IMG/VR virus record: IMGVR_UViG_3300043395_001550
Span: 1 to 54,108 of that record
Length of the DNA stretch: 54,108 bases
DNA from: a virus
Strand: one strand, 5' to 3'
Shown here in pieces: positions 7,960 through 17,700 of the stretch. The notes below the pieces were generated by a model, which was not told the origin of the DNA, did not search any database, and saw nothing but the letters and a program-made list of their open reading frames with translations. The translations under genes were made by a program, and so were the position numbers. How positions within the stretch are numbered: the first letter of the stretch is position 1; each line of letters opens with the position of its first letter.

Positions 7960-8136
7960 TTAGTAACTGGCATTATTTACGTCATAGTCCGGACAACATG
8001 ACTGAATATCATGTTTTCGAAAGTCAAATGTATGATCAATCAATCCTGCTTCCAATTCATCAACTGTCAGACTATGTGCAATTACTTCAGTTTGCGTCGT
8101 ATTCTTTTTGTAAACATGAAATACTTGTTCAATCAT
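7960..8136 (-). CDS. Small hypothetical protein (58 aa)
   Basis: ATG 8136 overlaps the LOG gene stop by 8 nt and has GGA about 7 nt ahead; an ATG at 8145 is an alternative. Starts MIEQVFHVYKKNTTQTEVIA with a later HSLTVDELEAG segment. Cyanophages often carry short proteins with a similar HVY...HSLT layout (recalled). Function unknown. Confidence 0.6.
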   Translation of the reverse strand: MIEQVFHVYKKNTTQTEVIAHSLTVDELEAGLIDHTFDFRKHDIQSCCPDYDVNNASY

Positions 8137-8680
8137 AGTATCCATCTAAAATGTGAACTGCTTCACTAAAACGATCCACATAGTGAATCATCTTCATCTC
8201 ATCATAACTCAAGAAGTTATTGTCCAGCATCTCATCTTCCAACCAGTGACGGAAAGACCTCCACATTCTTCCAACACATACTACTGGTTTTCTGTCCAGA
8301 TGAGAAACTTGAATCAATTGATAGACTAGTGCCATTTCCAAAAGTGTTCCAATTCCTCCCGGTGTTACAATAAAGGCATCACACTCAGAGAATGTCTTCA
8401 GTCGTGTGAAGAAGTCGTCATGCTTTGTGTGTTCCTGCACATATTCATTAATTGCTTCTTCAAATGGCAAATAGATGGCATGAGCAAGAGAGCATACTTC
8501 CGTATCCCCACATACACTCATAGCACCTTTGTTCGCTGCTTCCATAGTACCAGGACCACCACCGGTGACGATGATCCACCCCTTCTCTGAAAGATTTTTT
8601 GACATTCTTTCAACCGACTCATAAAGTCCGGAGTCAGGACTTGTTCTTGCAGAACCAAATACAGCAACCTTTCTCTTCAT
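8129..8680 (-). CDS. LOG-family nucleoside-monophosphate phosphoribohydrolase-like protein
   Basis: 183 aa, Rossmann-like SLOG fold. Motifs: GSARTSPDSGLYESV near the N-terminus, GGGPGTMEAAN (40-50), and PGGIGTLLE (107-115), the LOG catalytic PGGxGTxxE, with an Arg at 93 matching the other catalytic residue. Known LOG enzymes cleave nucleoside 5-monophosphates to base plus ribose-5-phosphate; older databases call them lysine decarboxylase-like. A strong sigma70 promoter (8789-8817) precedes it. With prs in the same neighbourhood a base-to-PRPP route is inferred. Substrate is unproven. Confidence 0.85.
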   Translation of the reverse strand: MKRKVAVFGSARTSPDSGLYESVERMSKNLSEKGWIIVTGGGPGTMEAANKGAMSVCGDTEVCSLAHAIYLPFEEAINEYVQEHTKHDDFFTRLKTFSECDAFIVTPGGIGTLLEMALVYQLIQVSHLDRKPVVCVGRMWRSFRHWLEDEMLDNNFLSYDEMKMIHYVDRFSEAVHILDGYYD

Positions 8681-8788
8681 AATAGAACCTATTATTCCAC
8701 ACTAGTTATAATGAAATCACAACTTAAATGTCCTATAGAATTTTAAAGATCTAAGAGCCTTATTTCTCATTCAACCCTAACAAAGGTT

Positions 8789-8817
8789 ATTGTACAGACT
8801 TATGAACCTTGTGTCAA
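8789..8817 (-). promoter_or_regulatory. Sigma70-type promoter TTGACA-N17-TACAAT
   Basis: -35 TTGACA at 8812-8817, 17-nt spacer, -10 TACAAT at 8789-8794. The -35 lies inside the 3' end of the SprT-like gene. It points at the LOG gene starting at 8680, leaving a leader of about 100 nt that holds no clear gene. Confidence 0.75.
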
Positions 8818-9228
8818 GTCTTTTAGATATTCTTTACACAACTTTACTTCTTGTTCGTAGGCATCCCTCTCCCATGGTTGATCTTCATAGTCAGTTGCAC
8901 TATGATCTACACCTTTCCAGAGTCTCTTTGATCCACGATCCTTTAACTCTCCACGCACATGTTGACGCACATGAACCAACTCATGAAGCAGAGTTTGAAT
9001 GTAAAACTCCCGATCCATCTTGTTGTGAAGTTCAATTAAGAAAGACCTTGGACGATAATCACAGTCTTGAACTGTGCAAAGTCCATAGAACCCCTCCCTC
9101 ATCATTCCACGATGAGATACTTCGATCTCCAATTTGTGCCTTGGAAGGTATTTTTGAATGAACCAAGAAACTACACTTTCACACAGTTTCTTGCTGTAGT
9201 TGTATCCAGACAATTCAAGAAAAAGCAT
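8800..9228 (-). CDS. SprT-like zinc metallopeptidase
   Basis: 142 aa from ATG 9228. The zinc motif is HELVHVRQH (HExxH), with a preceding helix LHNKMDREFYIQTLL and a later third-ligand candidate around WERDAYEQE. Small SprT-like proteins are common in T4-like cyanophages; cellular SprT/Spartan enzymes cleave DNA-bound proteins. Role here is inferred only. Upstream 9229-9406 has the terminator of the preceding gene and no other gene. Confidence 0.75.
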   Translation of the reverse strand: MLFLELSGYNYSKKLCESVVSWFIQKYLPRHKLEIEVSHRGMMREGFYGLCTVQDCDYRPRSFLIELHNKMDREFYIQTLLHELVHVRQHVRGELKDRGSKRLWKGVDHSATDYEDQPWERDAYEQEVKLCKEYLKDLTQGS

Positions 9229-9345
9229 AGTACAGCACCGAATGAACAACGCGCACACCCCAATTCATGAAGATGCAGAAGGATGATACGAAAATCAGTC
9301 TGTCAAGCGTTGTGAGTTGCATGGGGGTGTCTCTGTCACACTCAT

Positions 9346-9377
9346 ACAATAAGACCCTCCAGGGGGTCTGGAGGGTC
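9346..9377 (-). terminator. Intrinsic terminator
   Basis: Minus strand: 8-bp perfect stem GACCCTCC / GGAGGGTC (9353-9377) with a 9-nt loop, followed by TTATTG. It lies 30 nt after the stop of the 225-aa fibre-associated gene and closes the fibre operon. Confidence 0.8.
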
Positions 9378-9406
9378 CTCTGGGACACTTTGTGAAGTGG
9401 TTCAGA

Positions 9407-10084
9407 TCATCCTCTAGCGAAACTGATGATTCCGGAATTGAGAGATCCCCATCCTTCATCATCCATATCAAAATTTACACTAATTCTGTCACTATCTTTG
9501 TTAAATATTCTATACTTAAGGTAGTTAGTTGTTCCGCTATTTAATTCTGTAAACGTGCCGGAAGATTCTGTTCTTGGATCAATAGCACCACTAGCATGGT
9601 AATGTGCTATGGTTACATGGGGGGTTGGATATAAAGTGCCATCCTGTGTCTGTAACGTTGGGTTTCCAGATGTAGCTTGATCCGCTACTGATTGTACAGT
9701 TGGAGTTGCACTTGCAGATGGTCTAAAAACAATTATACTATTAACGTCTGTAGTCCATCCGGAGTTTGCAACTGTGATTACTGAGTTTACATCTCCAGAT
9801 ACTATTTTTTTATACCACCAACGTATTTCTACATCATTACTATTAACTACGTCTGAGCTAAAGTTGTCTCCAATTAATGTCCATCCAGATGGATCTGCTG
9901 TTGCGGGAGCACTATTCCAAGTTGTTCTACCAGTCCATGAAATTATAACAATATCATTCGCAGCTGCAGTTGCTGGAACTGTTATTTGATGTGTTGTTGA
10001 AAATGCGGATGCAATATATTGGACCGTCAACTTAGGTGTTGATGGTTTTGCTCCAAGACTAAATGTTGATAATATTGGGCTCAC
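9407..10084 (-). CDS. Tail-fibre-associated structural protein (225 aa)
   Basis: Beta-rich protein beginning MSPILSTFSLGAKPSTPK, Ser/Thr-rich, with no enzyme motif. It follows the 1085-aa fibre by 2 nt, so it is translated with it and may be a fibre tip, chaperone or adhesin. A lectin-like jelly roll is possible from composition but not shown. Confidence 0.65.
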   Translation of the reverse strand: MSPILSTFSLGAKPSTPKLTVQYIASAFSTTHQITVPATAAANDIVIISWTGRTTWNSAPATADPSGWTLIGDNFSSDVVNSNDVEIRWWYKKIVSGDVNSVITVANSGWTTDVNSIIVFRPSASATPTVQSVADQATSGNPTLQTQDGTLYPTPHVTIAHYHASGAIDPRTESSGTFTELNSGTTNYLKYRIFNKDSDRISVNFDMDDEGWGSLNSGIISFARG

Positions 10085-10086
10085 GA

Positions 10087-13000
10087 TTATGCTCCATATT
10101 GAGATTGAGAACCAAGAACGGTAAAGGTTGAGGCTGCAGTTTTAATGATTGTCCAAGTATACATGTCATAGTTTGATGCGGTTAAACCTACAGTTGGAGC
10201 AGCACCACCCAACCACAATTCTGTCTGAGCACCACCATCAATTGTAATATCAGTCGCATAATGTGTTGTAGAACTCTTCTTGGCAAGAATGGTGACTACA
10301 ATGGAATCTCCTGTTGCCATCAAAGTGTTGAGGGATACTGAAGCATTTCCGCGAATGTTATGTGTCCAGTTTGCTGCAGCTGCAGTAGTGAATATCCACA
10401 CATTCGATGTGAGAACATCAATATTTGCTGTCGCATTTACTGCACCAGCAACCACGTTGACTTTTTCAAGTAATGGGAGAGTTTTAAGATTTCCCAGAGT
10501 TGAAATTCCAGATACGTTTTCATTAGTTGCACTAAGTGCATTTACGGTGACAGTTCCTGCTGCAAAGTTTCCTGATGCGTCTCTAACAACAACTTTGGAT
10601 CCTGTATTAGCAGTATCTGCATCAACAGCAACTGTTCTTGCAGTAGATCCGTTATATGTCTGACCATTCTGAGTAAGATATGAACCAATTGTGAGGTTAT
10701 TTAAGTTGCTTCCAAGAGATATGCCGGAGATTGTTGATGATGCCAATTTGGAAATGGCAATTGCTGCAGATGCGTTAATATCCGCATTAACAATTCCACC
10801 CGATAAGTTTAATTTACTATAAGCAATCGCTGCGGATGAATTAATATCGGTATTTGTGATTGAATCATTTGCAATCATTGTGCTGGTTACAGTACCACTA
10901 TCTCCAGTCGTGATCACAGTTCCTGTGGTTGCTGGGAGTGTGATTGTATTTGATCCCGCAGTAGCAGTTGCCAGAAGGTTAATAGAACCACTAGTGGAAC
11001 CGCTGAAGTTTGCACCGGTTCCTTGTATTGTTGGTAGTGTTAATGTTTTAGATGAGAGTGTTTGGGAATCTGTGGTTCCAACAATAGATCCTGATGGTGC
11101 AGATTTTCCTCCAAGGAATTGTGCGTTTAGGTTATTTACTTGAACATTAGAGTTTACAATAAATGGAGCATGGACGTTACTTCCCTTAACAAGGAATCTT
11201 GCTGCTTCCTCTTCATATTTTGCAGAAACGTCAAGTGTATATTCTGGTGGAACTGTTGTTCCCACGCCCACAAGAACGTCAGTTCTAACACCAATTTCTC
11301 CAGCTCCATTCTGGACTGTTCCCCATGCCTCACCAATTGCGGATCCATATAGGTCTATTTTATAGACTCCGGGACTGACCTCTACCGCATCACTACCAGC
11401 ACCATCAATAATACTTGTAACAATACCAGGCCCACTAAATGCATTTCCTGTTATAGTTCCAAGAACCTTAATACTTCCAACAACATCTAACGCAGTCGTT
11501 GGATTTGTTGATCCAATTCCAACCGCACTTGACACATATGCTTTTCCAGTTACTTGTAGTTTCTGGTCAGCAGTTCCAGTAGAAGTTGCAGATCCAACCA
11601 ATATCGGTCCTGTTACATATGTGGAAATTCCAGCAACTCTTAGTGTGTTGGTACTGAGCACAGTTGAAGTTGATACTCCAAGTGTTGTGAATCCAGTCAC
11701 ATTAAGTTGTGATGCACTCAACCCATTAGTATTGGTTGTGCTCAGCGTAGTAACGCCAGTGACGTTAAGTTGGGATGCATTAACTACGCCTAGAGTGGAA
11801 AATCCGGTGACGTTAAGTTGAGATAGAGATCCAAATCCACCACTAACACTGGTCGAAATGCCTGATGTTGATGCATAGGTTGCTACACCGGCATTAGATG
11901 CATAAGTTGCAACTGATGCAGTTGTGGCATTTCCACTAAAGGTTGTTGCAGTAATTACGCCGGTTGCATTTACGCCAGTTACATTAGCAATCCCTGTTAC
12001 ACTAATTCCTTTTTGGTGAGTTGTTGCATCTCGGAAGGTTGAAACTCCAGATACATCAACCTGTTTAGAAAATAGAGTTGAACCTGTAACTGTAGTAATT
12101 CCAGCAAATGTTGAGACTCCAGTAACACTAAGTTGCGATGCATTAACAACACCTAAGGTCGAAACTCCAGTAATTGTTGTTTGAGTTGCCTTTAGATCTA
12201 CTACTGTAGTTACACCAGTAACATTAAGTTGGGATGCATTTAATGCTGATGTTGTGGTCGTTGTTAAGGTGGTTACACCAGTAATTCTTGCATTTCCAAG
12301 AACCGTCAGGGCATCTTGTGCCGCTGAGGTCATAATTCCAAGATGACCTTTTCTAACAACAACAGAATCGTCGTCTAAGAATTCAACGGAATGAATAGAT
12401 GATGATGAATTATTAAAGTTTAAATCGCCATCAACGTCAACCGTTAAATACCAACCCTCATTTCCAGTCTGTTCTTCTATGTAAATTGCCGATTCAGCAA
12501 CTGTACTACTATTTGGTAATGTTTTAACTGCCATTCCGCCACGCTGCGGAACAATTGTACTAACATCACCAATAGTAAGTGAAGCAACATGAGTGTTTGT
12601 ACCAATAGCAACTGAATTGGCAGTTCCAACAATTACATTTGCAAGAGTGGAAACTCCAGTCACGCTAAGTTGTGACGCATTAATATTACCAATAGTCGTA
12701 ATACCAGTAACATTAAGTTGGGCTGCTGTCAAAGGACCAGTAGTGGTGATGCCCAATAGAGTATTGGAAGAGACTGTTAATCTTGTAGCGTTTGCAAATC
12801 CAAGCGTACTTATTCCAAGAACGTTAAAATCTGTAGATTGAAGATTGGTTACATTTGCAGATGTAAATGTACTAACTCCGGATGAATTTATATTACTATT
12901 AACAACAAGAGCTGAAAGTGCTCCCGTAACATTAGCGTCTCCAACAACTTCAAAATGTTTAGATGGTAATGTAGTTCCAACTCCAACACCGGAACTGGTT

Positions 13001-13344
13001 GCACTAAAAATAGAACCAGCAACTCCTATTGCCAATCTATTAGATTTTACTTCTCCCGAAATATTGATATTTGAACCGGTTAAAGATGTTACGACTCCAG
13101 ATACTGCATTTAATGTGGATGCATCAACTTGGGTATATGATACTTGTGTTCCCTTTAGTTGTGTGATTGTAGAAATTCCACTAGCAACTAAATTATCTGT
13201 TGCAATTTCTCCAGCAACAGAAAATGTGCTGGTTGGAACTGTTGAAGCGATTCCAACCTTATTCGTGTCTGTGTTCGCTACAATCAGATCGTTTCCGACT
13301 TGTAGACCATTCTTGACAATAAAGTTCTTGTTAGTTGCGCTCAT
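10087..13344 (-). CDS. Repeat-containing tail fibre protein (1085 aa)
   Basis: N-terminus MSATNKNFIVKNGLQVGNDL is typical of cyanophage fibre proteins. Residues about 150-600 consist of short repeats of the form ASQLNVTGVSTL, predicted to make a trimeric beta fibre. Around residue 270-350 is a module (AVKTLPN, GNEGWYL, DGDLNFNNS, RKGHLGI) shared with the 582-aa protein at 22617-24365. The C-terminal 100 residues form a non-repetitive cap. A late promoter TATAAATA lies 31 nt upstream at 13375-13382. Confidence 0.8.
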   Translation of the reverse strand: MSATNKNFIVKNGLQVGNDLIVANTDTNKVGIASTVPTSTFSVAGEIATDNLVASGISTITQLKGTQVSYTQVDASTLNAVSGVVTSLTGSNINISGEVKSNRLAIGVAGSIFSATSSGVGVGTTLPSKHFEVVGDANVTGALSALVVNSNINSSGVSTFTSANVTNLQSTDFNVLGISTLGFANATRLTVSSNTLLGITTTGPLTAAQLNVTGITTIGNINASQLSVTGVSTLANVIVGTANSVAIGTNTHVASLTIGDVSTIVPQRGGMAVKTLPNSSTVAESAIYIEEQTGNEGWYLTVDVDGDLNFNNSSSSIHSVEFLDDDSVVVRKGHLGIMTSAAQDALTVLGNARITGVTTLTTTTTSALNASQLNVTGVTTVVDLKATQTTITGVSTLGVVNASQLSVTGVSTFAGITTVTGSTLFSKQVDVSGVSTFRDATTHQKGISVTGIANVTGVNATGVITATTFSGNATTASVATYASNAGVATYASTSGISTSVSGGFGSLSQLNVTGFSTLGVVNASQLNVTGVTTLSTTNTNGLSASQLNVTGFTTLGVSTSTVLSTNTLRVAGISTYVTGPILVGSATSTGTADQKLQVTGKAYVSSAVGIGSTNPTTALDVVGSIKVLGTITGNAFSGPGIVTSIIDGAGSDAVEVSPGVYKIDLYGSAIGEAWGTVQNGAGEIGVRTDVLVGVGTTVPPEYTLDVSAKYEEEAARFLVKGSNVHAPFIVNSNVQVNNLNAQFLGGKSAPSGSIVGTTDSQTLSSKTLTLPTIQGTGANFSGSTSGSINLLATATAGSNTITLPATTGTVITTGDSGTVTSTMIANDSITNTDINSSAAIAYSKLNLSGGIVNADINASAAIAISKLASSTISGISLGSNLNNLTIGSYLTQNGQTYNGSTARTVAVDADTANTGSKVVVRDASGNFAAGTVTVNALSATNENVSGISTLGNLKTLPLLEKVNVVAGAVNATANIDVLTSNVWIFTTAAAANWTHNIRGNASVSLNTLMATGDSIVVTILAKKSSTTHYATDITIDGGAQTELWLGGAAPTVGLTASNYDMYTWTIIKTAASTFTVLGSQSQYGA
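11640..12740 (-). repeat. Coding repeats in fibre gene
   Basis: Degenerate repeats at DNA and protein level: units related to CCAGTAACATTAAGTTG on the plus strand, encoding QLNVTG blocks. Copies differ by scattered substitutions. Such repeats give elongated fibre shafts and can change number by recombination. Confidence 0.7.
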
Positions 13345-13374
13345 GGGTTTCCCTATCCACCCTACGGTTTTAGT

Positions 13375-13382
13375 TATTTATA
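13375..13382 (-). promoter_or_regulatory. T4-type late promoter TATAAATA (leftward)
   Basis: Exact T4 late consensus on the minus strand, 31 nt before the 1085-aa fibre start at 13344. Only 5 nt separate it from an equal motif on the other strand. Confidence 0.75.
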
Positions 13383-13387
13383 AATGT

Positions 13388-13395
13388 TATAAATA
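13388..13395 (+). promoter_or_regulatory. T4-type late promoter TATAAATA (rightward)
   Basis: Exact T4 late consensus on the plus strand, ending 29 nt before the ATG at 13425. With the leftward motif it makes a compact divergent late promoter pair. Confidence 0.75.
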
Positions 13396-13424
13396 TCTAA
13401 ACATGTGGCAATTTATAATTATCC

Positions 13425-13838
13425 ATGGCAACAACTATTATATCAGGACAATCCTCAAACGGAGCAACACTTCTATATACTGCACCATCTCCAACCAGAA
13501 TTGTGATTCTCTACATGGAAGGTGTTAGAACTGGTGGAAGTGCGGGCCAAGTTGGTTTGTATTGGGGAGCATCTGGAAATCTTGTTTCACAAACATCATC
13601 TTTGATTCGTGCATTTGGTGCAAATATAGCATATCAAATACATTATGATCCTGACAATCTCGGAGCATTTAATTTTAATGTATTTGGGGAAAATCTTGTT
13701 CCAACCAATACTCAGGCTACAAATGCTGAAGATACATTTATTGATGCATTACCTGTGGAGTTATTATTGGATACTGGCCACCAGTTCTATGCCTTATGTG
13801 GACCATATAATTGTGTAGCAATTCCAGAAGCAGGTTGA
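13425..13838 (+). CDS. Plus-strand beta protein, first of three paralogs (137 aa)
   Basis: Starts MATTIISGQSSNGATLLYTA. Distantly related to the next two genes: shared pattern xTxxxGxSSxxGxxLxTA at the start, a central LYWGASG matching their MRWGNS, and LPVELLLDTGHQFYALCG matching their YPLELYLKSGEIFDLTCD. All three sit on the opposite strand from the flanking fibre genes and behind a late promoter. Probably a small virion or fibre-associated protein; function unknown. Confidence 0.75.
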   Translation: MATTIISGQSSNGATLLYTAPSPTRIVILYMEGVRTGGSAGQVGLYWGASGNLVSQTSSLIRAFGANIAYQIHYDPDNLGAFNFNVFGENLVPTNTQATNAEDTFIDALPVELLLDTGHQFYALCGPYNCVAIPEAG

Positions 13839-13844
13839 TAAATT

Positions 13845-14243
13845 ATGGCAAACGTTACAATTTTAAATGGGACTAGCTCCACGGTTGGTGGAGCAGCTCT
13901 TTATACAGCTACTACAAACTGTAGGATCATACTTAATTTTGTTCATGCAACATCCGCTGGTGATGAAATTACTATGCGATGGGGAAATAGTGTAAATTAC
14001 AATCAAGTTTCAAGTACAGATGTACATGCACTTGGAAGAAGACTTGCCCACATATACGTTTCAAACGACGACACCAGATCTGATTATTTTTGCTCCAGGA
14101 GATTCACTAAAGGACTTCTTCCGGGTAGTGATATTGTTGGAATGACCACAACTATGGCATATCCACTAGAGTTATACCTGAAGTCAGGGGAAATCTTTGA
14201 TTTGACCTGTGATGCATATTCTATTATGATAGTTACTGAATAA
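13845..14243 (+). CDS. Plus-strand beta protein, second paralog (132 aa)
   Basis: Starts MANVTILNGTSSTVGGAALY, 6 nt after the previous stop. Very close to the third gene at both ends: one 48-bp block (13961-14008) and one 75-bp block (14139-14213) are identical in DNA, while the part between them differs in sequence and length. That pattern suggests recent duplication or gene conversion with a variable middle (DDTRSDYFCSRRFTKGLLPG). Confidence 0.75.
   Translation: MANVTILNGTSSTVGGAALYTATTNCRIILNFVHATSAGDEITMRWGNSVNYNQVSSTDVHALGRRLAHIYVSNDDTRSDYFCSRRFTKGLLPGSDIVGMTTTMAYPLELYLKSGEIFDLTCDAYSIMIVTE
13961..14008 (+). repeat. Direct repeat A, copy 1
   Basis: 48 bp identical to 14371-14418. Encodes the DEITMRWGNSVNYNQ segment of the second paralog. 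Confidence 0.9.
14139..14213 (+). repeat. Direct repeat B, copy 1
   Basis: 75 bp identical to 14567-14641. Encodes the C-terminal GMTTTMAYPLELYLKSGEIF segment; absence of even silent changes points to recent exchange. Confidence 0.9.
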
Positions 14244-14248
14244 ACAAT

Positions 14249-14674
14249 ATGTCAACTGTTACTGTTTTAAATGGAAATTCATCTACTGTTGGTGGCGCAG
14301 CTCTTTTTACCGCCACCACTAATAGTAGATTGCTAATAAATTTCATAAAAGCCAAGAGTCCTGGGACTGATGATGAAATTACTATGCGATGGGGAAATAG
14401 TGTAAATTACAATCAAGTCTCAAGTGTGGATGTCAATTCAATAGGAAGACAATTGGCACAAGTTTATATATCTAATAATGACACTTGGTTTGATTTTTTT
14501 GGTTATGGTTATTTCCCATCCAATAGATTAACAAGAGGTTTTCATGCGTGTCAGCACGATAATAGTGGAATGACCACAACTATGGCATATCCACTAGAGT
14601 TATACCTGAAGTCAGGGGAAATCTTTGATTTGACCTGTGATCAATATTCAATAGTGGTAATAACTGAGATATAA
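14249..14674 (+). CDS. Plus-strand beta protein, third paralog (141 aa)
   Basis: Starts MSTVTVLNGNSSTVGGAALF, 5 nt after the second gene. Nearly identical to it in residues around DEITMRWGNSVNYNQ and in the last 30 residues, but with its own middle (DTWFDFFGYGYFPSNRLTRG and a following HACQHDNSG). Ends just before the terminator of the converging 1996-aa fibre gene. Likely a variable surface or adhesin-type protein; inferred. Confidence 0.75.
   Translation: MSTVTVLNGNSSTVGGAALFTATTNSRLLINFIKAKSPGTDDEITMRWGNSVNYNQVSSVDVNSIGRQLAQVYISNNDTWFDFFGYGYFPSNRLTRGFHACQHDNSGMTTTMAYPLELYLKSGEIFDLTCDQYSIVVITEI
14371..14418 (+). repeat. Direct repeat A, copy 2
   Basis: Identical to 13961-14008; similarity continues a few bases with one mismatch. 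Confidence 0.9.
14567..14641 (+). repeat. Direct repeat B, copy 2
   Basis: Identical to 14139-14213 over 75 bp. Confidence 0.9.
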
Positions 14675-14694
14675 AAAAACCCCCGAATGGGGGG
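14673..14694 (-). terminator. Intrinsic terminator between converging genes
   Basis: Minus strand: run of six C, ATTC loop, five G, then seven T. It terminates the 1996-aa gene whose stop is at 14702. On the plus strand the stem is followed only by ATTAAAC, so it probably works weakly for the plus-strand triplet. Confidence 0.85.
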
Positions 14695-14701
14695 ATTAAA
14701 C

Positions 14702-17700
14702 TCAGTTAATTGGAATCATAAATCCACGTGTTGTATATGGGAATGTTCCGCTAATGACGTTAAAGTTGATGCGGTTATTTGAATCATCATAGTCAACCGT
14801 AATATTCGTTTGAATACCTGCGGCAATTGCAGCACCAACAGCATCTTGTGCTCTTTCCTGAGTGTGATACTGATTTGTTCCCTCTGGAAGTGAAGTTGTG
14901 GATGACTGTGCCAAAATGTTATTTGGAGTGATCCATCCAAGAATTCCACTTGAAGATGTATAAAGAATGCTGTTTGCTCCACCCACCTGAGTTGGAAGTG
15001 TTAATGTATAAGCAGTTCCAACAAGTGTGCTTGGTGCTTGTAGAGAAAGTCTCTGTGTTCTTCCTGGTAGATTAAATGTAAGTGCTGTAGTAATACCAAC
15101 ATTTCCATTCACATCTAATGTATAATCATACGTTACGGCATATGTTGTAGTGGTGCGAATACCGAGTCTGCCGGTATTATTCATTTGCATCTTAATATCA
15201 TTATCCGTACCGGTATGATCCATTCTAATTTTTAATGGGAATCCGGATGGATTTCTAAGTCTCAAATCAATTCCAGCATCTGGCTCATTTGTTCCAATAC
15301 CAACAAGTTTATTTGGTGTGATAACAAATGGTTCCACGTCACTTGCAGAATTTCCTGCAAATAGAACCTTTCCACTTCCAGAATTGACCAGATCGAGAGT
15401 GTTTCCATTAGCACTCTGGCTTATTTTGAATAGTGATGTCGCTGTACTTCCTGTAAGATTAAGAATATTGCTGAAATATGTGAATGATGGCAAATCATCA
15501 AGATTTCCGGCAACGTCATAAGCCGCGATGGCATTTGGTGTTCCGGTTGGAGTTCCTCCGCCACCACCAGTTTCAGTTGCTCTGAAGTTTATGGTTGCAA
15601 TACCGGAAGAAACCGTTGCAGAAATTGAGACACCAGCACCAATAAAGTTGATCTGGGTTGCAATACCAGCAAACAAGTTATTTGCAGTCGAGATTGCAAT
15701 TCTTGGGTTTGCATTAAGTGTGAGTGTAGTTACACCCGCAACGCTAGGGATTGCAGTAATGGACAGACCCTGACCAACTATGTTGAGATTGGTTGTAAAT
15801 CCAATATATGTTCCATTACTTGAAATACCAACACCCTTGACACTTGCTGGGTTGATTCCAACATATCCATATTTCTCCCAGGTATTTCCTGTTGTAAAGA
15901 TCCATCCAAGATAATCATCTAGAGTTGGGTTTGCGGACCAAACAATATCACCAAGACTTCCCGGAGATACTGGTGTAGATAGACCAACTGTGAGTTTTCT
16001 GGGCGTAGTTGCATCACCCTGAATTTTCAGAGACTTAACATGAATTCCATCATCTGATGTAGATCTAACTTTACCATTAAAGACAACAGGACCATCGAAA
16101 TTGGATAGTGAGTCCTTATCTGGCCCACCACTTACGGTAAGATTCTTTTCTACCTGAATACTGTCAAAAGTTTCAACGGCATATCCAACATCTTCGCTAT
16201 TTTTATCAAGTCTTGTAGCTGAAGTGACTTGAGATGGAACCTTAACCTTTTGAGTATTTCCTGATGAACTATCAATCTTTGACCCACCAACAAATACATC
16301 ACCATCCTGGTTGGAACCATAGAAACTTACAGAACCTCCATTTCCCTCAAGAGAATATGCATTTATCAGTTCTGCACCACTCAAAACCTTGGACTGATAC
16401 TCATCTTTTGCTGTAGAATAGTTTCCTGGACCGAAACCAACGTATTCAAAATAATGAGCAGAAGACCTAATTGAAGAATTCTGTCTCAATTCAATCGGAA
16501 TTGGTGTAATTCTTCTGAGTAGTGAGTTTGCAGAGTGTGCTGCGGCAGCTGTTCCAAGAAGTGATCTGAATGCCAATACTGTGTTGCTTGTGACAACTTG
16601 CTTAACTCTGAAGATTTCGGAATCGATCAAGAAGTAATCGCCAAGTCTTAGACCAGAGTTGACTGCATTTGAAACAGTAATGCCACTACCTTCAGTATTA
16701 TCTGAAGATGCAATCGGAGCAAGAATTGAGGTAGAGAGTCCGGAATATGCAACGACAATTCTACCCGAAGTCGCTTCTACATCATTCTCAATTCCACCAC
16801 CATAAGAAGATGCCACATGGGAATATGATTCAATAGTTCCGGAGACAATTGGATTATCTGTTCTAATTCCAAGATATACCTTTGCAGTTGTTAGACCAAC
16901 AAGATCTGTAACAATTGTATCTTTATTGTAGAAACTGGTATTAGATCCACCAAGTCTTATCTTTGTTCCTACTCTATATCCATGAGTTGTGTTAAAACCA
17001 ACTGTTGCAATACCAGTTGCATAATCATACCTAATCGTTGAAACACCAACAACTCTACCTGCAACAAATGCTTGACCAGTTGCAGTAACTACTGGACCAA
17101 TACCTGTTGAGAGTGGAGATGGTAGTGCAGTCGAAGATTGAAGTTCAATCTGCTTTGTGTTTCCGACACTAATTCCAGTAATCTTATAGAGGTTGTTAAA
17201 ATGATATGTTGTTATGCTGGAAATGCCTGAAATTGCAAGAGTTTCGCCAACAACATTTTCAATTCCCTCAACACGAACAACTGGATAATTTGCAGTAGAC
17301 CATGGAGAAACAGTAGTAACACCTGATGCAATTCGCAGAGTGTTTCCAATACCATAGGCACTACCATTATCCATAATTCTAATAGAACTTATGGATCCGG
17401 AACTTACGGTCAGTCTTGCTGTTGCATGATTTCCAGTTACAGAAGCACCAATTGCTGTAAGTGGAACGTTGTAGTATTCGCCATCAACATAATTTGCTCC
17501 AGGACTTACAATACTGAGATTTGAAATACCATTCAGTCTGTGATCAATATTGGTGAAGATTGTATGCGCCAATCCAGTTGGTGATGATTGTAGGTTTGTT
17601 AGACCAACACCAACGTTGATGTCATATAGTGCTTTTGAAACTGCCTCTTTTGTTAAACTATTCTGCCTATCATTAATAGTTACATTACCAATAACATCAG

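Noticed and set aside
9278-9306. TTGACA followed by TATCAT upstream of the SprT-like gene
   Set aside because: Spacer is only 12 nt, which is too short for sigma70.
9259-9406. Possible tRNA or extra gene in the intergenic gap
   Set aside because: No cloverleaf; the only strong structure is a terminator, and the sole frame is 16 codons.
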